From assembly GCF_000814845.2 (NCBI RefSeq), contig NZ_CP010431.2:4464001-4528000 (forward strand): DNA of 64,000 nt, read 5' to 3'. The position numbers were made by a program, and so were the translations under genes. The DNA is from Pandoraea sputorum. GTDB lineage: Bacteria; Pseudomonadota; Gammaproteobacteria; Burkholderiales; Burkholderiaceae. Numbering within the stretch: the stretch's first letter is position 1; each line of letters begins with the position of its first letter. Positions 28,913 through 39,585 of this stretch are shown here, in pieces. Under the pieces are notes generated by a model. That model did no database searches. It saw only the letters and a list, made by a program, of their open reading frames with translations, and was not told where the DNA came from.

Positions 28913-28959
28913 CTGTCCCTACCGCACCCGACGCCAGCGCCCTCCCCTCTAACGTCCTC

Positions 28960-29818
28960 ATGAATTTCTCCGCCGTCTTCGACAACCTGCCCTACCTGCT
29001 CTGGGGCGACTTTCCCGACGGCCCGCTCTCCGGCGCCGCGCTCACGCTGGTGCTCGCCACGGTGAGCGCAGTGGCGTCCGGCGTACTGGGTCTGGCAGGC
29101 GGCATCGCCCTCGCGATGCTCGGCGGCCCGGCGCGCTGGGTACTGACTTTCGTGATCGGCTTCTTTCGCGCCATTCCGGTGCTGATGCTGATCTTCTGGA
29201 CGTACTTTCTGCTGCCGATCCTGTTCGGCGTCGACGTGCCGGGACTCGCCACGGTGGCGTGCGCGCTCGCGCTGATCGGCGGCGCATACCTCTCGCACAC
29301 GGTCTACGCGGGGATTCGTGGTGTGGGCACGGCGCAATGGCAGGCGGGCATGTCGCTCGGCCTGACACGCGTGCAGACTTTGCGCCACGTCGTGCTGCCG
29401 CAGGCGCTGCGCATCATGACACCGTCGTTCGTCAATCAGTGGATATCGCTGGTGAAGGACACCTCGCTCGCGTACATCGTCGGCGTGGCGGAGTTGTCGT
29501 TCGTCGCCACACAGGTGAACAGCCGACTGATGGTCTACCCGGCGGAAGTGTTCGCGTTCGTCGCGCTGATCTACTTTGTGATGTGCACCGCGCTCGAATG
29601 GCTTTGCACGACGCTGCTCGGCAAACCTCTGCAACCGCAAGCCAGCGCTCCGGACGACGCAAAAGCAAAGCCCCGGCGGGGCTGGCAACGCATCGTATCG
29701 ATACGGTTGCCGAACTCGCCGGGGCTTGCAAGATTCACTCGATGGCTAAGCCGTCTGGCACATCGCGACCGACGTCGCGCCCCGGAACAACTGCCGGAGC
29801 ATCGACGCCGGGTGGACT

Positions 29819-29841
<23 letters not shown>
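28960..29841 (+). CDS. Polar amino-acid ABC transporter permease 2 with basic C-terminal tail
   Basis: The protein has 293 residues. The HisM-type core includes GFFRAIPVLMLIFWTYFLLP, YAGIRGVGTAQWQAGMSLGL, TRVQTLRHVVLPQALRIMTP and VKDTSLAYIVGVAELSFVAT. Family members normally end near residue 230. Here about 65 further residues, basic and low in similarity, are encoded through the hairpin at 29669-29726 and into the 3' end of maeB (23-bp overlap). No ATP-binding subunit gene follows. The core assignment is firm; the tail may reflect loss of an earlier stop. Confidence 0.86.
29660..29726 (-). terminator. Hairpin terminator for maeB inside the permease 3' end
   Basis: The compact stem AGCCCC-GGC-GGGGCT (29669-29683) is followed on the minus strand by TTTGCTTTTGC. 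It is nested in a larger dyad AGCCCCGGCG (29669-29678) / CGCCGGGGCT (29717-29726) that also contains GGCAAC/GTTGCC arms and the palindrome CGTATCGATACG (29694-29705). It suits termination of maeB. Confidence 0.65.
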
Positions 29842-32107
<2,266 letters not shown>

Positions 32108-32314
32108 GGCAATGTCGTCCTCGTAGGTTCTCTGAACTTGTGTCTCGCTCTGTTTTGCGCGGCGAACCGTTCTGGTGACGGCTGTCGACCCTGACGCATA
32201 GAGGTGAGGCCATTCTAGGGAGCCGCCAGCGGGGGGCGATTCTGAATTACTATGGGGGCATCATGTTTTCGATATAAGCCCCGAGCATCGGGGGTTTCAG
32301 GGGATTCAGGACAG

Positions 32315-33286
32315 ATGGTGGCGATGCCTTTCGATACCGGGGAAGTGGTCCGGCGGCTGACGACCCGGCTCAAGATGCGTCATCTCGTGCTGTTGTTGCA
32401 GATTCAGCAGCACGGCTCGCTCACGCGCGTGGCCGAGCATATGGCGACGAGCCAGCCAGCCGTGACCAGCGCGCTGGCCGAGCTGGAAAGCATGCTGGGC
32501 GGCCCGCTATTCGACCGCACCCCGCGTGGCATGACGCCGACACCGCTTGGCGACGTGGTGCTGGCCCGCGCGCAGGCGATGGTCCACGATCTCGATCACC
32601 TGACCCGCGATATCGAAGCCGTCATGGCCGGGCATGCTGCCCGCCTTCAGGTCGGTGTGATCCCGTATATCTCCGGCAAGACCCTCTCCGCCGCCATCCA
32701 GCAGACGCTGGCCCAGATTCCCCAACGCCTGACCGTCACGTTGCATGAAGGCACGAGCGAATCGCTGATGGCGCAATTGCGCGATCACACGCTGGACGTG
32801 GTGATCGCCCGCGCGGCGGCGAACGTCGACGTCACGCAGGTGCAGTTCGAAGTCCTGCACCACCAGGCCCCGCGCGTGGTGGCGAGCCGTCGTCTGGCCG
32901 CCCGACTGGGGCGCGGTGCCCCGGTGTGGGCGCAACTGGCAGAACTCGACTGGGTGATGGGCGCACCGAATACGCCGATGCGCGACCAGCTCTCCGACCT
33001 CTTCCTGCATGCCGGGGTGGTGCCGCCGGTGCCGGTGGTGGAGAGTTTTTCGTCCCGGTTGACGGGCGAATTGCTGGCCAGCAGCGAGCGCGCGGTGTCG
33101 CTGCTACCGGCGGATATCGCCGAGGAACTGGTACGCATCGCGGGCGTGGCCATCGTGCCGTGGTCGCTCACGTGGACACTGCCGCCGGTGGCCATGTTCA
33201 CCCGCCGCGAGAACCCTCGCGAGACGCACCGACTCTTTACGCAGGCGCTGCGCGCGCAGTATCAGTTGGTGGCTGGAACGTCCTGA
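32315..33286 (+). CDS. LysR-family transcriptional regulator (GbpR-like)
   Basis: The protein has 323 residues. The HTH region LKMRHLVLLLQIQQHGSLTR is followed by SQPAVTSALAELESMLGGPL and RTPRGMTPTPLGDVVLARAQ, as in GbpR/galactose-binding-protein regulators. The effector domain covers about 95-310. AGGA precedes ATG 32315; a second ATG at 32324 is possible. It is divergent from maeB across about 200 bp and may regulate it, but the effector and targets are unproven. Confidence 0.87.
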   Translation: MVAMPFDTGEVVRRLTTRLKMRHLVLLLQIQQHGSLTRVAEHMATSQPAVTSALAELESMLGGPLFDRTPRGMTPTPLGDVVLARAQAMVHDLDHLTRDIEAVMAGHAARLQVGVIPYISGKTLSAAIQQTLAQIPQRLTVTLHEGTSESLMAQLRDHTLDVVIARAAANVDVTQVQFEVLHHQAPRVVASRRLAARLGRGAPVWAQLAELDWVMGAPNTPMRDQLSDLFLHAGVVPPVPVVESFSSRLTGELLASSERAVSLLPADIAEELVRIAGVAIVPWSLTWTLPPVAMFTRRENPRETHRLFTQALRAQYQLVAGTS

Positions 33287-33410
33287 GCCGGCACCGGAAA
33301 GGCGCTGAAAGTCCCTTTGCCGTCAAAACCGGCGAATTTCGGGAAATGAGGCCTTTTCAGCTCGTTTCCCGCACGATTGCCCGATTTGTGTCCGTCGTAT
33401 CGTGTGGCCC

Positions 33411-34727
33411 ATGAACGACGCCGTCTCCCTCCCCCCTCAGAACACCACGACATCGGACGCCCCTGCATCGGCCGGGACGCCGCCTGTCACGCCACCTGTC
33501 ACGCCGCCCATCACGCCATTCGTCGCATCTCCGCACCAGATCTTTCTGGCTCCGGCGTTGCTACCTACGCAGGTCGGCCCTGCCGGGCTGCGCTTCGACT
33601 TCAACGACGGCGCGCGCGTGGTCATCCCCGACTTCGGTCAACCGCTGCCTTGGCGCGTGCGCATCAGCGATTTGCGCGACGAGAGCACGCTCACGGAAGT
33701 CTCGCTGTCGTCAGGCGTGGTGCGCAGCCCGGCGAAGTACTACGTGCCGTATGGCATCACGATCTGGCTGAACGACGTGGTGGTCTTCGAGCATCGCTTC
33801 GACCTCCGCGATCAGGACGTGCTGATCCAGATTCCGCTGGCGGCCCTGGGCGATGTGCTGGGATGGATACCGTACGCCCTGCGCTTCAAGGACGTGCATG
33901 GCTGCCGTCTGGCGTGCGTGGTCACGCCAGCGGTGGCCGCGCTGTTCCGCGACGCGCATCCCGACGTCGAATTCGTTGAACAGGAGAAGGTGGAGCGACG
34001 CAAGTACTACGCGACGTACAACATCGGCCTGTTCTTCGACGATAAGGAATTCGTCCAGCAACCACGCGACTTTCGCGAGACGGGACTGCACCGTACGGCT
34101 GCGCACATTCTCGGCGTCGACGAGACGGAAGCACGGGCGAAGACGGCGTTGCCGGATGTGTCTCGTCCGATGGCCGAGCCTTATGTGTGTATCGCCGTGC
34201 AGAGTACGGCGCAGTGTAAATACTGGAACCACCCCGGGGGATGGGACGCCGTCGTGGCAGGCTTGCGCGAGCGCGGCTTCCAGGTGGTCTGTGTCGATCA
34301 GAAGCCGCGCTACGGCAAAAACGATTTCTGGCAGTCGATCCCCGTAGGGGCCATCGATGCGACGGGTGACCTGCCGCTGACCGAACGCGCGCGCTGGCTG
34401 ACGCATGCGAGCGCCTTCATCGGCTTGTCGAGCGGCCTGTCGTGGCTGGCATGGACGATGGACACACCGACGGTCCTGATCTCAGGCTTCACCTTGCCGC
34501 ACAACGAGTTCGCGACCCCGTACCGCGTGATCAACCCCGACGTCTGCACCGGCTGCTGGCACGACCCCGCCATCCGCTACAACCACGACGACTTCCACTT
34601 CTGCCCGCGCCACAAGGGCACGGAACGCGCGTTCGAATGCACTACGTCGATTACGCCGGAAGCGGTGTTGTCGGCGGTGGATCGGGTACCGGGGATGCGT
34701 CGAACACCGGACGCCTCGTGTTCGTGA
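33411..34727 (+). CDS. Autotransporter strand-loop-strand O-heptosyltransferase (TibC/BAHT family)
   Basis: The protein has 438 residues. The N terminus is Pro/Thr-rich (TPPVTPPVTPPITPF), followed by FLAPALLPTQVGPAGLRFDF and a glycosyltransferase region with PYVCIAVQSTAQCKYWNHPG, WDAVVAGLRERGFQVVCVDQ and ASAFIGLSSGLSWLAW. The C-terminal cysteines C379 and C382 (VCTGCW), C398 (HFC) and C410 (FECT) match the iron-finger of TibC-type enzymes, which add heptose to Ser/Thr of autotransporter passenger domains in the cytosol before secretion. No autotransporter gene is in the window. ATG 33411 was chosen; GTG 33402 is in frame. Confidence 0.88.
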   Translation: MNDAVSLPPQNTTTSDAPASAGTPPVTPPVTPPITPFVASPHQIFLAPALLPTQVGPAGLRFDFNDGARVVIPDFGQPLPWRVRISDLRDESTLTEVSLSSGVVRSPAKYYVPYGITIWLNDVVVFEHRFDLRDQDVLIQIPLAALGDVLGWIPYALRFKDVHGCRLACVVTPAVAALFRDAHPDVEFVEQEKVERRKYYATYNIGLFFDDKEFVQQPRDFRETGLHRTAAHILGVDETEARAKTALPDVSRPMAEPYVCIAVQSTAQCKYWNHPGGWDAVVAGLRERGFQVVCVDQKPRYGKNDFWQSIPVGAIDATGDLPLTERARWLTHASAFIGLSSGLSWLAWTMDTPTVLISGFTLPHNEFATPYRVINPDVCTGCWHDPAIRYNHDDFHFCPRHKGTERAFECTTSITPEAVLSAVDRVPGMRRTPDASCS

Positions 34728-34766
34728 AATCGAGCCTTGGCTGCACAAAGATCGATTTCACGAACA
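34719..34766. repeat. Perfect 15-bp inverted repeat spanning a stop codon
   Basis: TGTTCGTGAAATCGA (34719-34733) and TCGATTTCACGAACA (34752-34766) are exact complements separated by 18 nt. The left arm contains the TGA stop (34725-34727) of the heptosyltransferase. No T-tract follows, so it is not a standard terminator; it may be a Rho-related or mRNA-stability hairpin, or a protein-binding site. Confidence 0.75.
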
Positions 34767-34864
34767 TGTGCGGAGTGAACCTACGCTCACGTTAGCGGCC
34801 GCTCGGACGGCATGACGCGTGTTGGGCCTAAACTACCCACACCTTCCCTGCGCCGTCAGCCCTC

Positions 34865-35404
34865 ATGCCCGCTAAAGCACGCAGCCGCGTCATCGCTACG
34901 CCTACCGAGCCGCCTGCGGCCGCCCCCGTGCAATCGCCTGCGCTGCTGCGCCGCTTGCTGCGCGCCAAAGACCGCATGGACGCCGCCTCGCACGAGGCAT
35001 GGCCCGTCAAGCGGCTAGCGGACGTCAGCGGCACGTCCGAAGCGCACTTCTCCCGTTCGTTCAAACAGGCTTTCGGACTCCCCCCGCATCGCTATCTGCT
35101 GACCCGGCGCATCGAACAGGCCAGCACCCTCCTGCGTGACACCGACTTCAGCGTTACGGAAATCGCTTTCGCAACCGGCTGGGAGAGCATCGGCACCTTC
35201 GGACGGATCTTTCGCGACATCACAGGGCAGAGTCCCGGCGAATTTCGCGAGCAGGCCCGGGTCAACGGCACGCCGTTCGATCAGGTACCAGGCTGCGTCC
35301 TGAAGGCCGCCCAACGTCCCGATCTCAATATCGCAGTTTTGGAGAAGCGCCGCCGGATGGCCAACGGTAAAGTCCCTCCATCAACCAACGAGGAGGTCTT
35401 ATGA
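34865..35404 (+). CDS. AraC-family transcriptional regulator (short)
   Basis: The protein has 179 residues, essentially one AraC/XylS DNA-binding domain. HTH1 is WPVKRLADVSGTSEAHFSRS and HTH2 is FSVTEIAFATGWESIGTFGR, followed by IFRDITGQSPGEFREQA. A basic, Pro/Ala-rich N-terminal stretch precedes them, and no effector domain is present. The TGA stop overlaps the ATG of the VOC gene, so the pair is coupled and probably autoregulated. No ligand can be inferred. Confidence 0.87.
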   Translation: MPAKARSRVIATPTEPPAAAPVQSPALLRRLLRAKDRMDAASHEAWPVKRLADVSGTSEAHFSRSFKQAFGLPPHRYLLTRRIEQASTLLRDTDFSVTEIAFATGWESIGTFGRIFRDITGQSPGEFREQARVNGTPFDQVPGCVLKAAQRPDLNIAVLEKRRRMANGKVPPSTNEEVL

Positions 35405-35817
35405 ACGAAGGAATTGGCGTGGTGGGGCTGTATGTCGACGATCAGGACGAAGCACTGGCGTTCTATGTCGACAAGCTCGGTTTTCGCGTGCACACCGATG
35501 TGCGCAACGGCCCGTACCGTTGGCTGACGGTGCAGCATCCCGATCAGCCCGCGTTCCAGCTCGGCCTGTTCGCACCCGGCGCACCGATTCACGACGACGC
35601 CACCGCGCAAACGCTACGTGCCATGGTCGCCAAGGGCGCCATGCCGCCACTCGTGCTCTACGTGGCCGATTGCCGCGCGCACTACGCGCGCCTGAAGGAG
35701 AAAGGCGTGGAATTCACGCAGGAGCCGGTGGATCGCTACGGCAGCGTCGACGCCGGTTTCCGGGATCCGGCAGGCAACGGCTGGAAGATGATTCAGCCGC
35801 CGAAAGAAGCGAAGTAA
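35401..35817 (+). CDS. VOC-family protein (glyoxalase/bleomycin-resistance fold)
   Basis: The protein has 138 residues with two beta-alpha-beta-beta-beta modules. The first is GVVGLYVDDQDEALAFYVDK and LGFRVHTDVRNGPYRWLTV; the second begins LVLYVADCRAHYARLKEKGV and ends RDPAGNGWKMIQPP. GAGGAGG before ATG 35401 is the strongest ribosome site nearby. Such proteins act as metal-dependent isomerases, dioxygenases or drug-binding proteins. Its coupling to an AraC regulator suggests inducible detoxification, which is an inference. Confidence 0.87.
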   Translation: MNEGIGVVGLYVDDQDEALAFYVDKLGFRVHTDVRNGPYRWLTVQHPDQPAFQLGLFAPGAPIHDDATAQTLRAMVAKGAMPPLVLYVADCRAHYARLKEKGVEFTQEPVDRYGSVDAGFRDPAGNGWKMIQPPKEAK

Positions 35818-35843
35818 GGAAGTCACGCAAGCCCAGTGAAATG

Positions 35844-35880
35844 GATGCGCCGCTATACCCGTCGGGGTAAGCGGCGCATC
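35844..35880. terminator. Hairpin between convergent VOC and EAL genes
   Basis: GATGCGCCGCT (35844-35854) and AGCGGCGCATC (35870-35880) are perfect 11-bp arms. The inner arms TACCC (35856-35860) and GGGTA (35865-35869) extend the stem past a single bulged A. No strong T-run is present. The position between converging genes favours a terminator. Confidence 0.6.
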
Positions 35881-35892
35881 GCTACGTCGCAC

Positions 35893-38085
35893 TCACGCTT
35901 GATTCAACTGCCGTCCCACGTCGAACATCTCACCGAATTCGACGGCAGGCATGGGCATGCCGAACAGGTATCCCTGCCCCTCGTCGCAGCCGAGGCGACG
36001 CAGGTTGTCGCGCTGCTGCTCCGTCTCCACACCCTCGGCGATCGTGCGTAGATCGAAGCTGCGCGTCATGTCCACCAGTGCACGCACCACGGACGCATCG
36101 CGCTCCGACTCCATCATCCCCTGGACGAACGACCGATCGATCTTGATACGACTTAACGGATAGCGTCGCAGCATGCTGATCGACGCGTAGCCGGTGCCGA
36201 AGTCGTCGAAGGCGATACTCACACCGTACGCATGCAAACGCTGCAACGCTTCGAGCACGACGTCGTCATCCAGCACGATGCTCTCCGTCACCTCAAGCTC
36301 AAGCGCCTGCGGCGGCAGCCCGTGCCGGCTAAGCACCGCGACCACCTCGTCGAAGATGCTGCCGATGCGAAATTGCAGTCCGAACAAGTTGACGCCGATC
36401 CGGAAACACGGCGCCCCATTGCGTCGCCAATACGCGGCCTGTGCGCACGCCTCGTCAAGCACCCACGCACCCACCGACGCCGCCAGCGGCCCGCGTTCGA
36501 GCGCCGGTAGAAACGCGGCGGGCGACAGCAGTCCACGTTGCGGATGCCGCCAGCGAATCAGCGCCTCGGCCCCCGTCAGCGAGCCATCGGCGAAATCCAC
36601 CTGCGGTTGATAGAAGAGCACGAACTCGCCGTCGTTCACCGCACGATGCAGCTCGATGTTGTAGACGCGCCGCGCCGCCGCTTCGATGCGCAGCGCGTCG
36701 ACGAAAACGAACGTTTGCCCGGCCCCATGCTGTTTCGCCCGCGACAGCGCCAGATCGGCGTTGCTGATCAGACTCAACGCCTCCTCCGCCTGCTGCGGAA
36801 CGACAGCAATGCCGCAGCAAGCGCTCACGCGCACATCGAACCCGCCGATCACCATCGGTTCGGCAATCGCCAACAGCGCCGCATCGGCGCGGCGACGGGC
36901 CTCCACCGCATCCGTCACGCCCCAAAGCAGCAATGCGAGTTCGTCCGCGCCGATGCGCGCCACCGTGTCGACCGTGCGCACGAGACGCGTCAAACGTCGC
37001 GCCACTTCACACAGAATGCCGTCGCCGACCGCATGGCCCAGCGTATCGTTGATGTCCTTGAACCCATCGAGATCGAATATCGCGACGGCTGCGCCGCGCA
37101 GACAGACCGACGCCACCTCCGCGTCGCGATAGAAGCTCGCGCGATTCGCGATGCCCGTCAGCACGTCGGTGTTCGCGAGCCGCCGCAACACGTCCCCGCC
37201 CTCACGCAGCGTGCTGAGGTCATGCAGGTGCGCGTTGAACGTCTGCACATCGTTCTCGACCCAGCAGAATAGCGAGAGACTCATCGGAAACTCGCGACCG
37301 TCGCGACGCAGGCCATAGACCTCCGAGGGCATCGTCATACCATCGACCGAGCCAGCGCTCACCGCCTGTGTGATCTGATCGCGAAGCGCCGAGCGGCTAC
37401 GCCCGGCGAGCAGCGTCTCCAGCGAACGCCCCGGGCCGTCGGCCATCGCGTAGCCGAACATCGTCAATGCCGCATGGTTCCAGTCGAGGATCTCGCCGAA
37501 GGCGTCGAAGCGGATCATCGCCGTGGGCGAATAGCGCTCCGGCTCGGCAAAGGTGCGCCGTTCGCGTTCGATGAACAGCTCCACGCGACGTAATTCCAGC
37601 CGGTCGGACGCCATGCGTCCCAGCTCGCGCAAGCGCTCACGATCCACTTCGGAGAATGTGTGATTCGGCTTGTTGTCGATGACGCACAGCGCACCGAGTG
37701 CGTGACCGTCCACCGACACAAGCGGCACGCCCGCGTAAAAGCGCACTTGTGCGTTGCCCGTCACGAGCGGGTTGTCGTGAAAACGCTCGTCTGCCGTGGC
37801 GTCGGGCACCACCATCACACCGTCGCCATTGATCGCGTGCGCGCAGAAAGATGCGTCGCGGCTCATGTCGACATCGGTATTGGTGCAGGAAAAGCCCGTG
37901 GCCGCCGCGAAAAATACGTGATCGTTGCCCACCATGTTGACGGCCGCGACCGGCACGCCAAACATGTGCGCGGCAATATGCACAACGGCATCGAGGCTCG
38001 GAAGCGGACGTTCACTGCCCAGGCCGTACTCCGCCAGTGCAGCTAGCCTCTGCGTTTCCATGGGCAATACAGCGGGACACTTCAT
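35893..38085 (-). CDS. GAF-PAS-GGDEF-EAL protein, predicted c-di-GMP phosphodiesterase
   Basis: The protein has 730 residues and no TM segment. A GAF domain lies about 20-165 (FCAHAINGDGVMVVPDATAD), PAS about 190-300, a GGDEF-like domain about 310-465 and EAL about 480-725. The GGDEF site reads RIGADELALLL (about residue 378), so one catalytic Gly is Ala and the Phe is Leu, which argues against diguanylate cyclase activity. The EAL site keeps AEALIRWRHP (about 507), FDDFGTGYASIS, KIDRSFVQGM and AEGVETEQQ, so c-di-GMP hydrolysis is likely. GAGGAGA upstream of ATG 38083-38085 fixes the start, although the frame is open to 38184. Single gene. Confidence 0.88.
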   Translation of the reverse strand: MKCPAVLPMETQRLAALAEYGLGSERPLPSLDAVVHIAAHMFGVPVAAVNMVGNDHVFFAAATGFSCTNTDVDMSRDASFCAHAINGDGVMVVPDATADERFHDNPLVTGNAQVRFYAGVPLVSVDGHALGALCVIDNKPNHTFSEVDRERLRELGRMASDRLELRRVELFIERERRTFAEPERYSPTAMIRFDAFGEILDWNHAALTMFGYAMADGPGRSLETLLAGRSRSALRDQITQAVSAGSVDGMTMPSEVYGLRRDGREFPMSLSLFCWVENDVQTFNAHLHDLSTLREGGDVLRRLANTDVLTGIANRASFYRDAEVASVCLRGAAVAIFDLDGFKDINDTLGHAVGDGILCEVARRLTRLVRTVDTVARIGADELALLLWGVTDAVEARRRADAALLAIAEPMVIGGFDVRVSACCGIAVVPQQAEEALSLISNADLALSRAKQHGAGQTFVFVDALRIEAAARRVYNIELHRAVNDGEFVLFYQPQVDFADGSLTGAEALIRWRHPQRGLLSPAAFLPALERGPLAASVGAWVLDEACAQAAYWRRNGAPCFRIGVNLFGLQFRIGSIFDEVVAVLSRHGLPPQALELEVTESIVLDDDVVLEALQRLHAYGVSIAFDDFGTGYASISMLRRYPLSRIKIDRSFVQGMMESERDASVVRALVDMTRSFDLRTIAEGVETEQQRDNLRRLGCDEGQGYLFGMPMPAVEFGEMFDVGRQLNQA

Positions 38086-38540
38086 CGTCGGTCTCCTCGC
38101 CTGAAAGCGGCTTGATGGACAACTTCGGATGCCGTGGTGAGGACGCGCGAAACACGGGCACTCCCCCGTGTCATTACGCGTCATTTAAACCGGCGATTGA
38201 TGCGCGCAACGCCATGCACCCCGTGATGACTTCGCAGGTTTGCGCGCAACCGCCCGGATATTCGACGCCCGATTCAGCGGATTATAAGGGGAAGACCGGA
38301 ATTCATGCCTCCGAATTGTTCGTTATGCAAACCTTATTTCAATTCGAACCGAGTACCCGTTCGTTAACATCTGAGGCGCCGTGCCCAATGGCGGCAAGCG
38401 CCGCCGCCGCGCGCACAAAGCCTCTTCGTCACATATTCACACGACTGTTTGGAATTTATATTTGAACATTGAAATTGCATGCAAATCGCAATGCACGACG
38501 CACACGATTTTCGCAATCGATATCAGCGAATACATTTAAT
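38086..38540. promoter_or_regulatory. Intergenic region upstream of the EAL gene
   Basis: This 455-bp region lies between the EAL gene start and the 3' end of a LysR gene. A 142-codon plus-strand frame here shows no family resemblance and I do not call it. Only a 10-bp palindrome TTGCATGCAA (38475-38484) in an AT-richer patch is noteworthy. The EAL promoter should lie in its left part. Confidence 0.35.
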
Positions 38541-39461
38541 TCATTGGGCGGTTTCGCCGACATCCCTATTCAATTCACGCGCCAGATAGCGCTCCATAAA
38601 CTCGACAAATAGCCGTACCTTGGCCGAGAGATTGAGCCGCTCCGGATAGATCGCGTAGATATCGGCGGCCGGTAATGCCCAGTCGCTTAGCAATTGCGTC
38701 AGTGCATTCGAAGCCAATGCGGATTGCACATCCCATTCCGATCTCACGAGTACGCCATGGCCGTCGAGCGCCCAGCGCAGTGTCGCTTCGCCGTCGTTGC
38801 TGCTCATCGCCCCGTGCACTTTCACCAGTTCGTGACGTTTGCCCTTGGTGAAATGCCATGTCCCGTACGCCGTATCGTTCTCGCGCAGCACGATGCACAG
38901 GTGATTGCGCAGATCGTCGGGCACCTTCGGCACACCGTGGCGCGCGAGGTATTTGGGGGAAGCACACACCAACCGCCGGTTCGCCGCGATGCGGCGTCCT
39001 ACGACGCGCTGGTCGGGTAGTTCGCCGAAGCGAATGCCGACGTCGAACGCGAACTCGGCCAGATTCATCGGGCGATCCGTCAGATCGAGCTGCACTTCGA
39101 CCTCGGGGTACTGCTCGCGAAATTCGGATAGCGCAGGCACGACATGGCGGCGTCCGAAGCCGAATGTCGCATTCACCTTCAGCAGACCGCGCGGCAGATC
39201 GCGGCTGCTCGACACCATGCGCTCCAGCTCCTGCACCTGTTCGATGATCTTCGAGCCGGTACCGAGATACAGCTCCCCCTCGTGCGTCATCGCCAGACGC
39301 CGGGTGGTGCGGTTCAGCAGCTTGACGCCGAGTCGTCGCTCCAGTTGGCTTAGCCGTGCGCTGATCGCAGGCGGTGTCACGCCAAGATCACGCGCTAGCG
39401 CCGACAGGCTGCCCAACGTCACCAGACGGGCGAAGAATTCCAGATCGGCGATGGCGTCCAT
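38541..39461 (-). CDS. LysR-family regulator of the adjacent LeuCD-like/2HCT operon
   Basis: The protein has 306 residues. The HTH segment LEFFARLVTLGSLSALARDL runs into GVTPPAISARLSQLERRLGV and NRTTRRLAMTHEGELYLGTG. The effector domain includes LTDRPMNLAEFAFDVGIRFG. It is divergent from the hydro-lyase gene, with an AT-rich intergenic region containing a LysR-like dyad. By context it probably senses the organic acid metabolised by that operon. Confidence 0.88.
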   Translation of the reverse strand: MDAIADLEFFARLVTLGSLSALARDLGVTPPAISARLSQLERRLGVKLLNRTTRRLAMTHEGELYLGTGSKIIEQVQELERMVSSSRDLPRGLLKVNATFGFGRRHVVPALSEFREQYPEVEVQLDLTDRPMNLAEFAFDVGIRFGELPDQRVVGRRIAANRRLVCASPKYLARHGVPKVPDDLRNHLCIVLRENDTAYGTWHFTKGKRHELVKVHGAMSSNDGEATLRWALDGHGVLVRSEWDVQSALASNALTQLLSDWALPAADIYAIYPERLNLSAKVRLFVEFMERYLARELNRDVGETAQ

Positions 39462-39469
39462 TATTAAAT

Positions 39470-39489
39470 TTAACTTAAAAATAGGTTAA
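39470..39489. promoter_or_regulatory. Candidate LysR operator
   Basis: TTAAC (39470-39474) and GTTAA (39485-39489) form a 20-bp dyad in the AT-rich gap between the divergent LysR and hydro-lyase genes. The half-sites are short but the position is typical. Confidence 0.4.
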
Positions 39490-39585
39490 GCGAATATGCA
39501 TTTTGCGATTCTATGAACGAATTAGACTGCACGCAAGGTTGCGAGACAGAGCAAAACGACGACCGCCCCCTTCGTGGAGTACCTC

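Noticed and set aside
38037..38465. 142-codon plus-strand ORF near the EAL gene
   Set aside because: It overlaps the EAL start antisense, has no ribosome site and no recognisable features.
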